Shown here: piece by piece, positions 53,901 through 60,159 of the stretch
Layout of the letters: each line of letters begins with the position of its first letter
How positions within the stretch are numbered: position 1 is the stretch's first letter
Assembly: GCA_035048485.1 (NCBI GenBank)
Contig: CM068587.1
Location: 42,531,842-42,595,841 of the forward strand
Direction: 5' to 3'
Source: Pteria penguin
Lineage: Eukaryota > Mollusca > Bivalvia > Pterioida > Pteriidae
Length of the DNA: 64,000 nt
Program-made: the position numbers and the translations under genes
Notes under the pieces: model-generated
Seen by the model: only the letters and a program-made list of their open reading frames with translations
What the model was told of the DNA's origin: nothing
Databases searched by the model: none

Positions 53901-56900
53901 GGCAAAACAAGACATTGAATAACGATCCTGTGCTACATATCGCACTTAATTTTTGAACATGGCTAGTTGTATTGACAGGAGAATTAATAATTATGAAACT
54001 GAAATTAGATCTGACAAGCAAACACAGACTCATATATGTCCTGATACGATAACATTCTATCACGTGATAAGACTGTTGGCCAACGACACCATACGCTAAC
54101 ATGTGTAACATATTAACAGCTTTAAGAAAGTTGAGTATGAATACCTTTATTATATATAGCAATATGTTTACATCCACTTTCCGCGTGTGTCATCTTGCAT
54201 TTCCTACCTCTCAGTACCGGTACCTGCCTGTTAGTACCTTTATTTCTTCCCATGTAAGCGTATTCTCTCACTCTCTCTCTCTCTCAGTCAATGTTTGCCC
54301 GTCATTCTTTTCCTCCCCAAGTAATCGGCCATTGCCTCAATCCCCATCTTACAGGATCTGCCTTCATCGCCTTCTTCCACATATTACTATATCTGCCTGT
54401 ATGTCTCCCTCCACATGTTACAATATCTGACTTTCATTGTCTCCGGCATCTCTACGTTACAGTTTCTGTCCACAATGTCTTCGCCATATTTTACCTATCG
54501 GCTGCCTGTCTGTCTCCCCCTCCTTACTACAGTGTCTGATTCGCACCGTCTCCTTCCCAATAATACAGTATTTGCCTGTGATCGCCTCTCTCCCCATATT
54601 ACAGTAGTTGTTGTCATGGTCTCCCTCTCATGTAACAGTATCTACCTGTGATCGCCTCCCTCCCATGTTACAGTATTTGCTGTCATTGTCTCCCTCCAAA
54701 TGTTACAGTATTTGCATGTGATGGCCTCCCTCCCCATGTTATAGTATTTGCTGTCAGTGTCTCCCTCTCCATGTTACAGTACCTGTCATGTCTCCCTCCC
54801 AGTATTACAGTATCTGCCTGTGATCGACTCCCTTCCCATGTTAAAGTATTTACTGGCATTGTCTCCCTCCAAATGTTATAGTATTTGCTGTCACTGTCTC
54901 CCTCCCCATGTTACAGTATTTGCTGTTATTGTCTCCCTCTCCATGTTACAGTACCTGTCACTGTCTCTCTCTCAGTATTACGTAAAGTATTTGCCCGACA
55001 TGATCTCCCCCTCCGTGATACAGTATCTGCCTATGAAAATCTCCTCATTTTCTGTCGGTCATTGTCTCCCTCCCTATGTCACAGTATCTGCCTGCCATTG
55101 TCTTCTTCCCGATGTTACAGTTACAGTATTTGCCTGTAACTGTCTCCTCATTTTACAATATTTGTCTGCAACTGTCTCCCTCTCCATGTTACAGTATCTG
55201 CCTGTTATTGCTTCCTTCACCATATTACAGTCTGTTATTGCTTCCTTCACCATATTACAGTATCTGCCTGTATTTGTCTCCTCATTTTACAGTATTTGTC
55301 AGCCGTTCTCTCCCACCCAATATTACAGTATCTGCCTATGATCGCCCCCTTCCCCATGTTGCAGTATCTGCCTTTTATTGTCTCCCTCCCCATCTTACGG
55401 TATCTGCCGGTCATCGTGTCTCTGCTATATGTATGTACAATGTTTCTATCTTTACATTTATTTATTCTTCGGTTACTGATTACATTTTATGTTAATGACT
55501 GTACATCTGGTATGTATCATACGGCTTTAACGGTTCCAGTCCATACGTATCTAATCTTGTATAATCAAGCATGGTGCCGAGACAAACGTACAAAAATATA
55601 CGTATGTTCCAAACTCACATACCTATCCTTATAATTTTCATTGATTTCTTGATTATTGCTTTACGACATGCTAAGAGTATTAAACCTTTGCAACGTAACC
55701 ATCCGAAGTAGTAAGGGATCTTTTACGCACCAACTGCTACGAGAGCAAACAGGAGGTATGACTCTTCCATTCAACCACTTACAGTTCCCTTCACTACTTT
55801 CTCATTCCACCCCTACGACAACAATTGTATATATGAACCTTCCACTCTCTCTTCTCAACCCCCTCCCCCACTTCCTAATTTACCGTGACAAGGAGGTCAG
55901 GTTTTCACTGTCTCATCCAACTGACAAGACCCCTATAAATCACCGGTCGGCGGTCTGGCTCTCATGTAATATCATTACATAATCCATTTATTACAACAAA
56001 CTATTTGATAGCCTTTTTGTAGTATGGTATTTTGTATTATCATTTATTTCATCATACTGTTTGATAGCCTTTTTGTAGTATGGTATTTTGTATTATCATT
56101 TATTTCATCATACTATTTGATAGCCTTTTTGTAGTATGGTATTTTGTATTATCAATTGTTCTGTGTTCAGTCTCTCACTAAGAGAAAATAAAGAATGAAT
56201 GAATGTATCTATTATTAACACCACCCATTACCAATAAAATCTGTTCAGATTGTTATTCAAAACAGTGTTGAGGTCTGTTATTCACGTTACTCATGTGCTT
56301 TTCAGACTTAAAGTGAAATAGTAACTCAGTAAACTACTAATATGAAAAGCTTAGTTCAATTCAATTTCTTCTTCCTCAAACACATATATTTACTCTCAGA
56401 TATATGTGTATAGATTTGTAGGGCTCTGATGAAATTGTTGATATTGATTTGGGGAGATCCTCTGCTATAAGGGATGAAAGCTTGAGTGGTGAGCAGTATG
56501 AGTGACGGTTTGACATGTGAAATGTCCTTCCAATGGGCTCCAATTGGAAATAAAGTATCTTGTATCACATACCAGTACCTCCTGTCCAACTGGATACAAG
56601 TTTATACCTGTATTTACATTCATAAAGCACTAAAGGTGTCAATATGCCTAGAGAACTAAAGGTGACCCCATATATACTCTATTGTGCATATATTAAATGT
56701 GTACATATCGTACTTATTATACTAAACGTACTTCTGTACATGGTGCTTAAATGCAAAAATACAAAAGTAACTGGTGTACAGTAAAGTGAGGATGGCACTA
56801 ACAACAATGTACCACAGTGGACATTCACGGACTCCTGAAATTCAGAAGTGAAGTACTAATGATATCTTAATGTTTGAAGTACTAAAACCAAGGTATATAC

Positions 56901-57043
56901 AAGGAAGTATTAAAGCTAAGGTATATAAAACTTAAGGTGTAACATGTAGCATTTATAATACTAATGAAGCCCTTGTCTGCATTGTAGGCACACTTGTAAT
57001 ACTAATGTATAGTACTAGTAGAAACATATACATGTAAATATAT

Positions 57044-57126
<83 letters not shown>

Positions 57127-59610
57127 CAGGTATACCCATTTATATACATGTTTATCTGGGGTTTTTTTGTGTATCATAGAGGTGAGCTACACAAATACAT
57201 GCAGTATAATCTTACACACCTATTACTCAAAGTAAACTCATTTCAATGATCATATCAGAAGAGAGAGAGTTGCCAAGAGTTGGCAGATGTTAACATGAAG
57301 GAGTTGAGCTCATTAACTTTGTCTTGTTTGCAACACACAGAGTTATGGAAGCTTTGGGAATCTCCTTGGCTACATGTGCAGTCATCAAGAATTTTCTGTG
57401 TACACTGAATGAGTGTGGAATACACTGTATATGCCGAGGTGTTGTTAGAAGACTTCATCTCAGAAAAGAAGTCTTTTCATATGTTTTCAATCTATGTATG
57501 TAAGCACTGTCTCGGTGTAATGTTGAGCATCACTTGGTACATTAAACACATAAAAGGCATGTCTGAGACTGAGTGTGATCAACAAGTGAACAGTATACAA
57601 TGACTCCAACCCTATAAACTTGACTCACATAGTTTTGTATTCATCTAATACTACATTATCATATATCTAAATGAATCATACAGCTGTGACAGTCAGAATA
57701 CACTGAATTACAAAAAGTATACAAGTTTAAAAAGTAGATTAAAATCCTCTAAAAAGGGAAGTCTGTGACATGATAAATGTAACACAAATAACCTATGTGA
57801 TGCCAATATTCGTTAATCCATTTCGCATATTATATTGTTAACACTTTTAGCTCCATTCTGTTGGAATGCACAAATAATCTGGTTTGTATCTGTCCTCTTT
57901 TTAAAACCATCATCTATAACACATCATCAATCTGTTTTACACATTCACTATTTGCACTAGTGATCCTGGTTACATCATGATTAATCCAATCCAATCCAAT
58001 ATGAAAATATAATTTTGCTGTAAACTATTAATCTCTACACCATTCCATGTAGGAATCCAATGTGCACAATCTTCCTGTTCATCACTTCCCCTGTATGCAC
58101 TAATGACCAATGTTTCATATTAATCCATTTTTTATGTTCCCTCTTTATGTTCCATTTATCCAAGTTGCATTATTAATCTATGAATTTTGTATTGTTATTA
58201 TGTTTACTGTTTGTAACACAGATCACATGTATCAAAGTTGTATCATAAATGTTACATGAACAAGAACGTAGATGTTATTTGCCCCATATCAGCTTTGGTT
58301 ACATGAGAATAATGATATAAATCATTATAACACATATAGTAGATTGTATATGCATAGTAAACTTAATTTCCATCATTGAATTACATGAAAACTGCACTAT
58401 GTGTATTAAAATGTACACCGGTTTTTTTACAAAAACATGTAGTTAATCAGATTGCTCCAACATGACTGTATCATTCCTGATCAACTATGCAATTTCACTA
58501 CAATCACTACACATTACGGTGTGTATGGAATCCCCAGTGAATCCCCCCCCACCATCAAAACAGTTTGCCTCCAGTATCATAACCTTTCTCTTTAGATATA
58601 CATTGCCATTGTAGTGACAAAATGCACCAATCAAATAAAAGTATGCTCAGTTCTCCTATGTAAATCAATATGATTACAGAACTACAAACAACCTGATTAA
58701 TTATGTTAAATCAGCCAAACCTGCAGCCATATGCATTAATGTCCGCGATGTCACAGCTAGACCATGCCAATTCCAAATATCCTCTTAAATAGAGATATAA
58801 TGATATGACCTCTACAGTACTATATCCTATATGTACATGTATCATGATACTTGTACCAAGATATAATAATACACGTATGATCTAAAGGGGCAAATTAGTC
58901 AAAAAATGAGGTTTACTGGGTATATCATTTACTGTTGTTTCAGTAAAGTATACAGTATATGTACATAAGTACAGCTTTATGATAATTTATTTTAACTTTG
59001 TTTTTGAATAATTATGTATCTGTTTAAAACATACATATAAAATTATAGGAATTACCAGAATTTTTTATGAGGACAGAGACTGCCCTATTGGTGCTGTGTT
59101 GCTTTAGCTTCTTCCTGTATCACATTTTGCATCACATATGTAGCCTCTGTACCACAATATATATCTTTACACTCCCGCTCTTCAAGATAAGAAACAATAT
59201 TTACTACTACTTACATGTGGTCTCTTCCATTCAAAGGGTCTGGGAGGTGCACGGCTGAAAAAGATGCTGGAGTCTTCCGCATCAAATTCAGGATCCTCAA
59301 ATAAGCAACCTTGTTCTAAACAGGCCTTCTTAGCTTCCTCATAACTCTGAGTTATTACCCCAGTGAAAGGATTTTTCTTCTCCTTTCTCCTCGACCTTCC
59401 TACAATCTGAGGTCTTTGCTGCACGGGGTAACTATACGATTGAGTAAACCCTCCACGACCACCTCCCCCTCCTATCTGAACTTCAGTTCCGCCATTCATA
59501 GCATTCTGTCCGTCATCCCCGTACGTGTATGTTTTAGTTTCCACCCTGGGCGGGCCCCGCCCATCCGATATAATGGTTCGCACCGTCCTGGTAGTCCTAT
59601 AGTACGACAT
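19528..59610 (-). CDS. Classical calpain (Ca2+-dependent cysteine protease), complete gene
   Basis: Seventeen constitutive coding exons: 59215..59610, 51963..52032, 50732..50984, 50160..50328, 47390..47470, 46607..46707, 45097..45347, 43430..43590, 42226..42440, 41269..41308, 33445..33580, 30014..30072, 29714..29782, 28832..28910, 22900..23016, 22728..22780, 19528..19554. All have GT..AG borders and matching phases and sum to 2277 nt (758 aa). The protein has a Gly-rich N-terminus (1-95), a CysPc protease core (about 96-430) with Cys158 in GDCW, His314 in GHAYS and Asn342 in RNPWG, a C2-like domain (about 431-565) with acidic loop DPDDDEDD, and a penta-EF-hand domain (580-758) ending VMYS. 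This is the usual layout and length of classical calpains such as CAPN1/2/9 or Drosophila CalpA/B. Calpains cut cytoskeletal and signalling proteins in limited fashion when Ca2+ rises. Paralogue name is left open. Three optional exons (39820, 38420, 35859) would raise the length to 796 aa. Confidence 0.94.
19583..20823. repeat. 43-bp minisatellite beside the last calpain exon
   Basis: About 28 units of 43 bp share GTCAAGCTGAGAACACATCA and GAGTAACGTAATCTAATGTA. The array ends 28 nt from the acceptor of the terminal calpain exon, next to its pyrimidine tract. On the transcribed strand each unit holds CTCTGATGTGTTCTCAG, which looks like a branch site plus acceptor. Confidence 0.9.
20828..20925 (-). 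mobile_element. Truncated SINE, family B, grading into a satellite
   Basis: The stretch ATTATTTCACATATATAGTG then GATGCATTGTACAGAGAGGT matches the family-B minus-strand body (ATTATTTCACGTATATGGTG ... GATGCATTGCATAGAAATTT). The copy runs directly into the 50-bp array at 20901. Confidence 0.6.
20901..21487. repeat. 50-bp satellite, about 12 units
   Basis: Units of exactly 50 bp (GCATTGTACA at 20901, 20951, 21001 and so on) share GAAATGTATTACACCTAAGC and ACCCCACTGACTCATTCATA. The unit resembles an internal segment of the adjoining SINE. Confidence 0.9.
21967..22040. repeat. 37-bp direct duplication
   Basis: CATTTCATGGTGAGGGCATA then TAAATAGTCACTGTACG occurs twice in a row inside a calpain intron. 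Confidence 0.7.
22262..22508 (-). mobile_element. tRNA-derived SINE, family B
   Basis: Minus-orientation copy with TTGATTATCGTTTTGCGTCA at the tail end, AAAGCAGCGAGGGATCTTTT and GTGTGCCCATGGCAG in the body, and a tRNA-like head near 22490. Lies in the calpain intron after exon 16. Confidence 0.75.
22728..22780 (-). CDS. Calpain coding exon 16 (EF-hand 5)
   Basis: Acceptor gtattttag, donor AAT|gtaagt; 53 nt, ending in phase 0. Encodes [18 protein letters not shown], the degenerate fifth EF-hand used for dimerisation in penta-EF-hand proteins. Confidence 0.93.
22900..23016 (-). CDS. Calpain coding exon 15 (EF-hand 4)
   Basis: Acceptor gtattttag, donor CTTG|gtaagt; 117 nt, ending in phase 1. 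Encodes [20 protein letters not shown] then [18 protein letters not shown]. The loop begins with Ser rather than Asp, so Ca2+ binding at EF-4 is doubtful. Confidence 0.94.
23330..24620 (-). repeat. ~160-bp tandem repeats, AGGTCA-rich element (minus orientation)
   Basis: About seven units share ATGACCTTGTGACCTTGACC, TTCCTTGTGGTGAGACCTTT and ATTGATACCATAATTTATGA. Read on the minus strand this is the same family as 40500..40860. A GTCTGTCTCTCTGTG run at the low end fits the simple-repeat end of such elements. Lies in the calpain intron before exon 15. Confidence 0.65.
25662..26739. repeat. 32-bp minisatellite, split by a SINE
   Basis: Units of 32 bp share CTGATTGCCTTACAGTGGTC and TATATATTGTAT. 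The array covers 25662..25765 and 26041..26739, with a family-B SINE between. Confidence 0.9.
25766..26040 (+). mobile_element. tRNA-derived SINE, family B, inserted in a minisatellite
   Basis: The head AGCCAGTGTGGCCTAGTGGA is followed by B box AGTTCGATTCC. The body has GGTAGGCATGGCACATAAAA and GATCCCTCACTGCTTCGGGT, and the tail is GTGACGTAAAACAATAACCA. One of the best preserved copies. Confidence 0.85.
27665..27831 (-). mobile_element. tRNA-derived SINE, family A
   Basis: Minus-orientation copy: tail complement GGTTGGTTGATTGGTGTTTT and ACGTCGCTTTCAACAA, then ATATCGCGACATGGAAGCAG. The tRNA-like head GAATCGAACCCGG ... GCGCTTAACCACTACACCAA is at the high end. Matches the copies at 62414 and 62959. 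Confidence 0.85.
28152..28350. repeat. ~22-bp degenerate repeats
   Basis: Several copies of CTACAATAAAGGACATACAA with drifting spacing, in a calpain intron. Confidence 0.5.
28832..28910 (-). CDS. Calpain coding exon 14 (EF-hand 3)
   Basis: Acceptor tgtttgtag, donor AGTG|gtaagt; 79 nt, ending in phase 1. Encodes [20 protein letters not shown] with a canonical Ca2+ loop [12 protein letters not shown] (residues 674-685). Confidence 0.95.
29714..29782 (-). CDS. Calpain coding exon 13 (EF-hand 2, second half)
   Basis: Acceptor aaagttag, donor AAA|gtaagt; 69 nt in phase 0. Encodes [20 protein letters not shown]. With the preceding Asp it makes the canonical loop [12 protein letters not shown] (residues 644-655). 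Confidence 0.93.
29938..29969. repeat. (ATA)n microsatellite
   Basis: About ten ATA units, 45 nt past the calpain exon 12 donor. Confidence 0.9.
30014..30072 (-). CDS. Calpain coding exon 12 (EF-hand 2, first half)
   Basis: Acceptor tttatttcag, donor GAT|gtatcc; 59 nt, ending in phase 0. Encodes [19 protein letters not shown]. The last Asp is position 1 of the EF-hand 2 loop, completed by the next exon. Confidence 0.88.
30560..31170. repeat. 56-60-bp minisatellite
   Basis: About ten units share GAGACAATGGACATTGTACT, GATTGCTGAGATCATGTCCC and ATACTGTATGCACTC. Spacing switches between 60 and 56 bp. Confidence 0.85.
32420..32800. mobile_element. MITE with ~105-bp inverted repeats
   Basis: The left end CCAATCTGATTAAAACCATA and right end TATGGTTTTAATCAGATTGG are complements. 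The match continues inward through CTTTATTCC, GCAGATAAA, GTAAGGG and GTTCTGGTGAACTCTGAT. Element is about 381 bp with no coding capacity, in the calpain intron before exon 11. Confidence 0.75.
33445..33580 (-). CDS. Calpain coding exon 11 (start of penta-EF-hand domain)
   Basis: Acceptor gtttttag, donor CGTG|gtatgt; 136 nt, ending in phase 1. Encodes [20 protein letters not shown] and then [20 protein letters not shown]. The AGEDMEI...EL pattern is EF-hand 1 of classical calpains, a non-canonical loop. Confidence 0.94.
35566..35813. repeat. 61-bp minisatellite, 4 units
   Basis: Units share TATGGGTACAGTTCACAAGC, CAGACGATTGAATACCTAGG and AGATTAGACTTTGTATAACA. Confidence 0.85.
35859..35888 (-). 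CDS. Calpain candidate cassette exon C (30 nt)
   Basis: Acceptor ccataag and donor GTGAGA|gtaagt flank 30 nt in frame and phase 0 ([10 protein letters not shown]). It is GC-rich against AT-rich surroundings and has a near-perfect donor. It adds a basic patch to the linker. A 61-bp minisatellite begins about 45 nt past its donor. Confidence 0.45.
36621..37501. repeat. 42-bp minisatellite, about 21 units
   Basis: Units share CTACATGGTAGCCAGTGTTT and AGGGATGTAAGAATGATTCC. Because 42 is divisible by 3, a 153-codon minus-strand frame stays open over part of it; this is not a gene. Confidence 0.9.
37555..37860. repeat. ~60-bp GTATGT-rich degenerate repeats
   Basis: Repeats of CTGGACTGTGTACAGTATGT and GTAAGTGTATGTGTATTTG. 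Cys-rich open frames on both strands come from the repeat. Confidence 0.8.
38420..38452 (-). CDS. Calpain candidate cassette exon B (33 nt)
   Basis: Acceptor acattcag and donor CAG|gtaatc flank 33 nt in frame and phase 0 ([11 protein letters not shown]). The pyrimidine tract is weak, which would suit an optional micro-exon. The product is polar, linker-like. Confidence 0.45.
39718..39810. repeat. ~30-bp repeat, 3 units
   Basis: Three copies of ACCATTTATAACAAGCCATT followed by ATTAGGCCA, ending about 10 nt from the donor of calpain cassette exon A. Confidence 0.85.
39820..39870 (-). CDS. Calpain candidate cassette exon A (51 nt)
   Basis: Acceptor catttctag and donor ACAGAT|gtaagt flank 51 nt that are open in the expected frame ([17 protein letters not shown]) and phase 0 at both ends. 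It falls between the acidic linker and the penta-EF-hand domain, where family members vary. Strong splice sites support an exon; whether it is constitutive or alternative cannot be told from DNA. Confidence 0.6.
40500..40860 (+). repeat. AGGTCA-rich repeat element with terminal hairpin
   Basis: Two or three units with AAGGTCACAAATTATGGTAT, CACAAGGAACACATGTGAAA and TACCAAA. A CAGACAGACACTAAACAAAA run follows, then the stem ACCCCCGATTGATTGATCTGGGGG. Same family as the minus-strand array at 23330..24620. Confidence 0.6.
41269..41308 (-). CDS. Calpain coding exon 10 (acidic linker)
   Basis: Acceptor tatttcag, donor GAG|gtaagg; 40 nt, ending in phase 0. Encodes the acidic linker [13 protein letters not shown] between the C2-like and penta-EF-hand domains. 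The phase-0 end lets it join exon 33445..33580 directly or through any of three phase-0 cassette exons. Confidence 0.88.
42226..42440 (-). CDS. Calpain coding exon 9 (C2-like domain)
   Basis: Acceptor gttgttgtag, donor ACATG|gtaaga; 215 nt, ending in phase 2. Encodes [20 protein letters not shown] then [19 protein letters not shown], matching the end of the calpain C2-like domain. Confidence 0.95.
43430..43590 (-). CDS. Calpain coding exon 8 (C2-like domain acidic loop)
   Basis: Acceptor ttcattgtag, donor AAG|gtgagt; 161 nt, ending in phase 0. Encodes [20 protein letters not shown] and then [20 protein letters not shown]. The acidic run DPDDDEDD is the acidic loop of the calpain C2-like domain, which bears on Ca2+ and phospholipid response. 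Confidence 0.95.
44011..44190. mobile_element. 180-bp foldback MITE
   Basis: The left arm (GGTAGCCATAATATATATAA, CAGATCAAACACAATGGCAG, CTCATCTCAAAC) is complemented by the right arm ending TTATATATATTATGGCTACC. Arms of about 75-80 bp leave a loop of about 30 nt. Lies in the calpain intron before exon 8. Confidence 0.75.
44735..44999. mobile_element. MITE with ~43-bp inverted repeats, left arm interrupted
   Basis: Right arm 44957..44999 (GTATATTCTCAGTTTATGGC, GCCGGACCC, TGGTTATTTATATC) matches the complement of 44735..44749 plus 44766..44793. The left arm carries a 15-16-nt insertion (AATGTAAGTGTTTCT). In the calpain intron before exon 8. Confidence 0.7.
45097..45347 (-). CDS. Calpain coding exon 7 (end of protease core, start of C2-like domain)
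   Basis: Acceptor cttgctag, donor CTAG|gtagaa; 251 nt, ending in phase 1. Encodes [17 protein letters not shown], then [13 protein letters not shown] (the conserved end of the protease core), and GGCRNYL, which completes [16 protein letters not shown] with the next exon. Confidence 0.96.
45805..46231 (+). pseudogene. LINE (non-LTR retrotransposon) endonuclease fragment, broken
   Basis: Plus-strand frames read [19 protein letters not shown] and RGVAIMF, then after a frameshift near 46020 [29 protein letters not shown] and ending before TGA at 46229..46231. The order SVNCQG, CLQDTH, VNIYGPN matches the N-terminal part of APE-type endonuclease domains of non-LTR retrotransposons. The rest of the element, including reverse transcriptase, is absent. 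It is antisense to calpain, in the intron between exons 6 and 7. Confidence 0.75.
46607..46707 (-). CDS. Calpain coding exon 6 (catalytic Asn)
   Basis: Acceptor tatttcag, donor GATCA|gtaagt; 101 nt, ending in phase 2. Encodes [20 protein letters not shown] with catalytic Asn342 in RNPWG. Confidence 0.97.
47390..47470 (-). CDS. Calpain coding exon 5 (catalytic His)
   Basis: Acceptor gatttcag, donor CTG|gtatgt; 81 nt, phase 0 at both ends. Encodes [15 protein letters not shown] then [12 protein letters not shown] with catalytic His314. Confidence 0.96.
47586..47854 (+). mobile_element. tRNA-derived SINE, family B
   Basis: Head AGCCAGTGTAGTCTAGTGGA, B box GGTTCGGCTCC, body GCGGTAGGCATGGCATGTAA and tail TAATCAATCAATCAA. 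Mildly diverged. Lies about 115 nt upstream of calpain exon 5 in transcript direction. Confidence 0.8.
47951..48220 (+). mobile_element. tRNA-derived SINE, family B (first of a tandem pair)
   Basis: Head GCCGGCGTGGCCTAGTGATA, B box GGTTCGAGTCC, body GGTATGCATGGCACGTTAAA and GATCCCTCACTGCTTCGGGT, tail GTGTGACGTAAAAG and AATAATCAATAAA. An AT-rich microsatellite precedes it at 47915..47950. Confidence 0.85.
48235..48502 (+). mobile_element. tRNA-derived SINE, family B (second of a tandem pair)
   Basis: Same orientation and nearly the same sequence as the preceding copy; separated by GTGTATATATATAAAA. B box GGTTCAAGTCC; tail GTGTGACGTTAAACAAAAAT. Confidence 0.85.
49556..50050. repeat. Degenerate ~30-bp repeats
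   Basis: Recurring CTAGGCTGATCACTATATGC and ACTATATACAACTG with drifting spacing, in the calpain intron between exons 4 and 5. Confidence 0.6.
50160..50328 (-). CDS. Calpain coding exon 4
   Basis: Acceptor attttag, donor ATCGAC|gtaagt; 169 nt, ending in phase 0. Encodes [20 protein letters not shown] followed by FTGG, the conserved boundary between PC1 and PC2, then [17 protein letters not shown]. Confidence 0.96.
50732..50984 (-). CDS. Calpain coding exon 3 (catalytic Cys)
   Basis: Acceptor ttaatgtag, donor GCCAA|gtgaga; 253 nt, ending in phase 2. Begins [13 protein letters not shown] with the nucleophile Cys158, and runs through [22 protein letters not shown] to SALLEKAYA. This is the core of protease subdomain PC1. 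Confidence 0.97.
51238..51575 (+). mobile_element. Degraded SINE, family B, with an internal insertion
   Basis: Recognisable parts are GAGCCAGCATAATTCAATGG, GGTGTCCTGTCTATCACATG, CCGAGGCCTTGTGTTA, CAAATCCCTCACTGCTTTGA and GCATCAGACAGATGCT. About 75 bp of unrelated sequence interrupts it. Confidence 0.55.
51963..52032 (-). CDS. Calpain coding exon 2
   Basis: Acceptor atttgcag, donor CTTG|gtaaag; 70 nt, ending in phase 1. Encodes [20 protein letters not shown] then GEL, the segment just before the catalytic Cys. The Gly codon of GDCW is split across this junction. Confidence 0.95.
53096..53347 (-). other. Unassigned open frame (83 codons)
   Basis: An 83-codon minus-strand frame inside calpain intron 1, beginning at GTG after CAAG, a possible acceptor. 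The product ([15 protein letters not shown] ... [14 protein letters not shown]) has balanced composition and four Cys and does not come from a repeat. I recognise no family and see no ATG start. It could be an exon remnant, an old transposon fragment or chance. Confidence 0.2.
54280..55415. repeat. ~37-bp TCTCCCTCC-rich minisatellite
   Basis: About 30 degenerate units share CCCATGTTACAGTATTTGCT and GTCATTGTCTCCCTCC. Overlapping plus-strand open frames, up to 197 codons, are repeat artefacts with [12 protein letters not shown] periodicity. In calpain intron 1. Confidence 0.85.
55643..55960 (-). mobile_element. Degraded SINE, family B, interrupted
   Basis: Pieces matching the minus-strand body: TTGATTATTGCTTTACGACA, AGTAGTAAGGGATCTTTTAC, then after about 120 bp of C-rich sequence TTTTCACTGTCTCATC. 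Strongly diverged. Confidence 0.5.
55998..56155. repeat. ~54-bp tandem repeat, 3 units
   Basis: Three near-identical copies of ACTATTTGATAGCCTTTTTG then TAGTATGGTATTTTGTATTA. Confidence 0.9.
57046..57123. repeat. (TC)n(TA)n compound microsatellite
   Basis: About 17 TC units run straight into about 21 TA units, in calpain intron 1. Confidence 0.95.
57180..59200. other. Calpain intron 1, unique part
   Basis: AT-rich single-copy sequence next to coding exon 1, with no second gene, clear repeat or splice-flanked exon seen. Confidence 0.4.
59215..59610 (-). CDS. Calpain coding exon 1 (start codon, N-terminal region)
   Basis: 396 nt, 132 codons, ending in phase 0 at CAT|gtaagt. The first ATG of the open frame is at 59610 ([12 protein letters not shown]); only a GTG lies in frame upstream. 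Residues 1-75 are polar, with a Gly-rich run at 47-54 (GGGGGRGG). Residues 97-132 carry the conserved calpain lead-in: [19 protein letters not shown] and then PFEWKRPH. The N-terminus is longer than in mammalian CAPN1/2, as in several invertebrate calpains. Confidence 0.93.
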
Positions 59611-59753
59611 CGTATGTTGCCTAGACCTTGTGTCCACGGACCTTCAAAACAAAGCGTCAAACCTTATTACAGACGTAAAACTGGATGCGGGTGTTGATTT
59701 AATACTGCATTATACATATACACTTTAATAACAAACTGCAATCGCCGGCTTAC

Positions 59754-59817
59754 CTTAGCTTGGTGTGTGTCTTCGCACTAGGTAGGCTTCCGGAACGGCG
59801 AGTCTATTATACAAAAT
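59754..59817 (-). promoter_or_regulatory. Calpain putative 5' UTR exon and core promoter
   Basis: The minus strand reads AGCTAAG|gtaagc at 59754/59753, a good donor in a GC-rich patch, and a weak acceptor (ttttgaag) lies just upstream of the ATG exon near 59643. A TATA-like TTTTGTATAATAG (59805..59817) and an ETS-like CCGGAAG (about 59787..59793) would place initiation near 59780. All of this is inference from motifs. Confidence 0.35.
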
Positions 59818-59930
59818 AGGGGAGTGAAGGTATTTTAGGAATTCCGATCGTTGGGATGAGCAGCAGTGACTGGCAGTCGATTGATCACTCAGCCGAATCA
59901 AGCTGGGGACAATCCGTCCAGTTGTGAATA

Positions 59931-60001
59931 CAATCTTATTAAAACGCGACTTGTACTCCGTTCCCCTACGATACTCTCCGTATCGCGTTTTAATAAGATT
60001 G
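59931..60001. mobile_element. 71-bp MITE with 19-bp TIRs and 10-bp target duplication
   Basis: Arms CAATCTTATTAAAACGCGA (59931..59949) and its exact complement (59983..60001) enclose 33 nt. The flanks 59921..59930 and 60002..60011 are identical (GTTGTGAATA), a clean 10-bp target-site duplication. A 9-10-bp duplication is typical of Mutator-like elements. It lies about 150-200 bp upstream of the presumed calpain start site. Confidence 0.85.
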
Positions 60002-60159
60002 GTTGTGAATACGTCACAGCATCGCTTCCGAGTTCCCTGTTAATTACCACTGTGTTGTTTTAACAAAATGCATACGTAGTAGATTCTAGTGTATGGCCAG
60101 AATCTGCAGAAAGAAACAAAACATTTGAAATCATAGAAAAAACTCTACGATTCTAATAT

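Noticed and set aside
54101..55634. Overlapping plus-strand open frames up to 197 codons, Pro/Leu-rich
   Set aside because: They follow a ~37-bp pyrimidine-rich minisatellite and overlap in all three frames.
56953..57177. 74-codon minus-strand frame with RERERE and IYIYIY runs
   Set aside because: Translation of a compound TC/TA microsatellite.
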